A stretch of DNA of 64,000 bases from Hansfordia pulvinata. Lineage: Eukaryota > Ascomycota > Sordariomycetes > Xylariales. The notes under the pieces are model-generated. The model was not told the DNA's origin, made no database searches, and saw nothing but the letters and a program-made list of their open reading frames with translations. The translations under genes and the position numbers were made by a program. Positions within the stretch are counted from its first letter, which is position 1. Each line of letters starts with the position of its first letter. The stretch lies in contig BJKQ01000026.1 in the NCBI GenBank assembly GCA_006538405.1, positions 1 through 64,000 of the forward strand, given 5' to 3'. Of this stretch, positions 63,680 through 64,000 are shown one piece after another.

Positions 63680-64000
63680 TTTTTAAACTGCTTATAATCA
63701 GTTTATTAAATTACTTATATACTTATAAAGTAAAATTAATAATAAATAAAATTTAAGACTTATAATAAGATATTTATATATTTTTTATACTTTTTTAATA
63801 ATTTAAAGATAATTATTATAAATAATTAAAAAAAGCGCTTTTATAAAGAATATTTTATATACCCTTTTATTAAAAGTGATAATTTTTTTATATAAGAAAA
63901 AATCTTTAAAGTACTTTATAATAATTTTACATGCTTTATATTTATTATATCGATTCAATTACAGATTTTTAAACATAGGACTTTTTATAAGAAAGGTGGC
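63680..64000. other. AT-rich DNA to the window end
   Basis: Plain AT-rich sequence with stops in all frames. I see no repeat boundary or coding relic. Confidence 0.55.

Noticed and set aside
1..64000. CRISPR array or bacterial operon structure
   Set aside because: No regularly spaced repeats of suitable length, no dense coding and no ribosome-binding pattern; the mutation signature and transposons indicate a fungus.

Overview
The window looks like part of a filamentous ascomycete genome that has undergone repeat-induced point mutation (RIP). Very AT-rich DNA flanks one GC-balanced island. Recognisable transposon genes survive only as stop-riddled relics. The changes that can be read are almost all C-to-T or G-to-A, for example the catalytic YLDD of one reverse transcriptase reads YLNN. 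I found no intact protein-coding gene, rRNA or tRNA anywhere in the 64 kb.

Layout. (1) 1-29,350 is AT-rich DNA holding many copies of one non-autonomous DNA-transposon family. Copies are mostly 0.45-0.62 kb, with one of 1.02 kb. They start CAGGG/TAAGG, end CCCTG/CCTTA, and several have clear 8-bp target duplications, which suggests a hAT-type MITE. Their arms are packed with the palindrome TCACGTGA. (2) 29,351-43,880 is a GC-balanced island of about 14.5 kb with no long open frame. It holds a 31-bp minisatellite, a few short tandem repeats and scattered relic coding stretches, the best being 43,121-43,571. (3) 43,881-45,040 is AT-rich with no identifiable content. (4) 45,041-45,841 is a second, small GC-rich patch. 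(5) 45,842-47,228 is a RIP-degraded Tc1-like DD34E transposon bounded by TA. (6) 47,719-63,674 is a Ty3/gypsy chromodomain LTR retrotransposon on the minus strand. It is interrupted by a second, complete minus-strand Ty3/gypsy chromodomain element at 51,788-59,786, which has 208-bp LTRs and a CTTTT target duplication. (7) The last 0.3 kb is featureless AT-rich DNA.

How the parts relate. The right arm records successive insertions: an outer gypsy element, then an inner gypsy element landing just upstream of the outer reverse-transcriptase domain, both later mutated by RIP. The right arm keeps CpG but has almost no CpA/TpG, whereas the left arm has lost CpG as well, so the two arms have different mutation histories.

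The least explained item is the roughly 2.8 kb between the chromodomain and the 3' LTR of the inner gypsy element. It is richer in GC and carries plus-strand (antisense) coding-like frames: an Asn/Asp/Gly-rich stretch, then a Cys-containing basic stretch.
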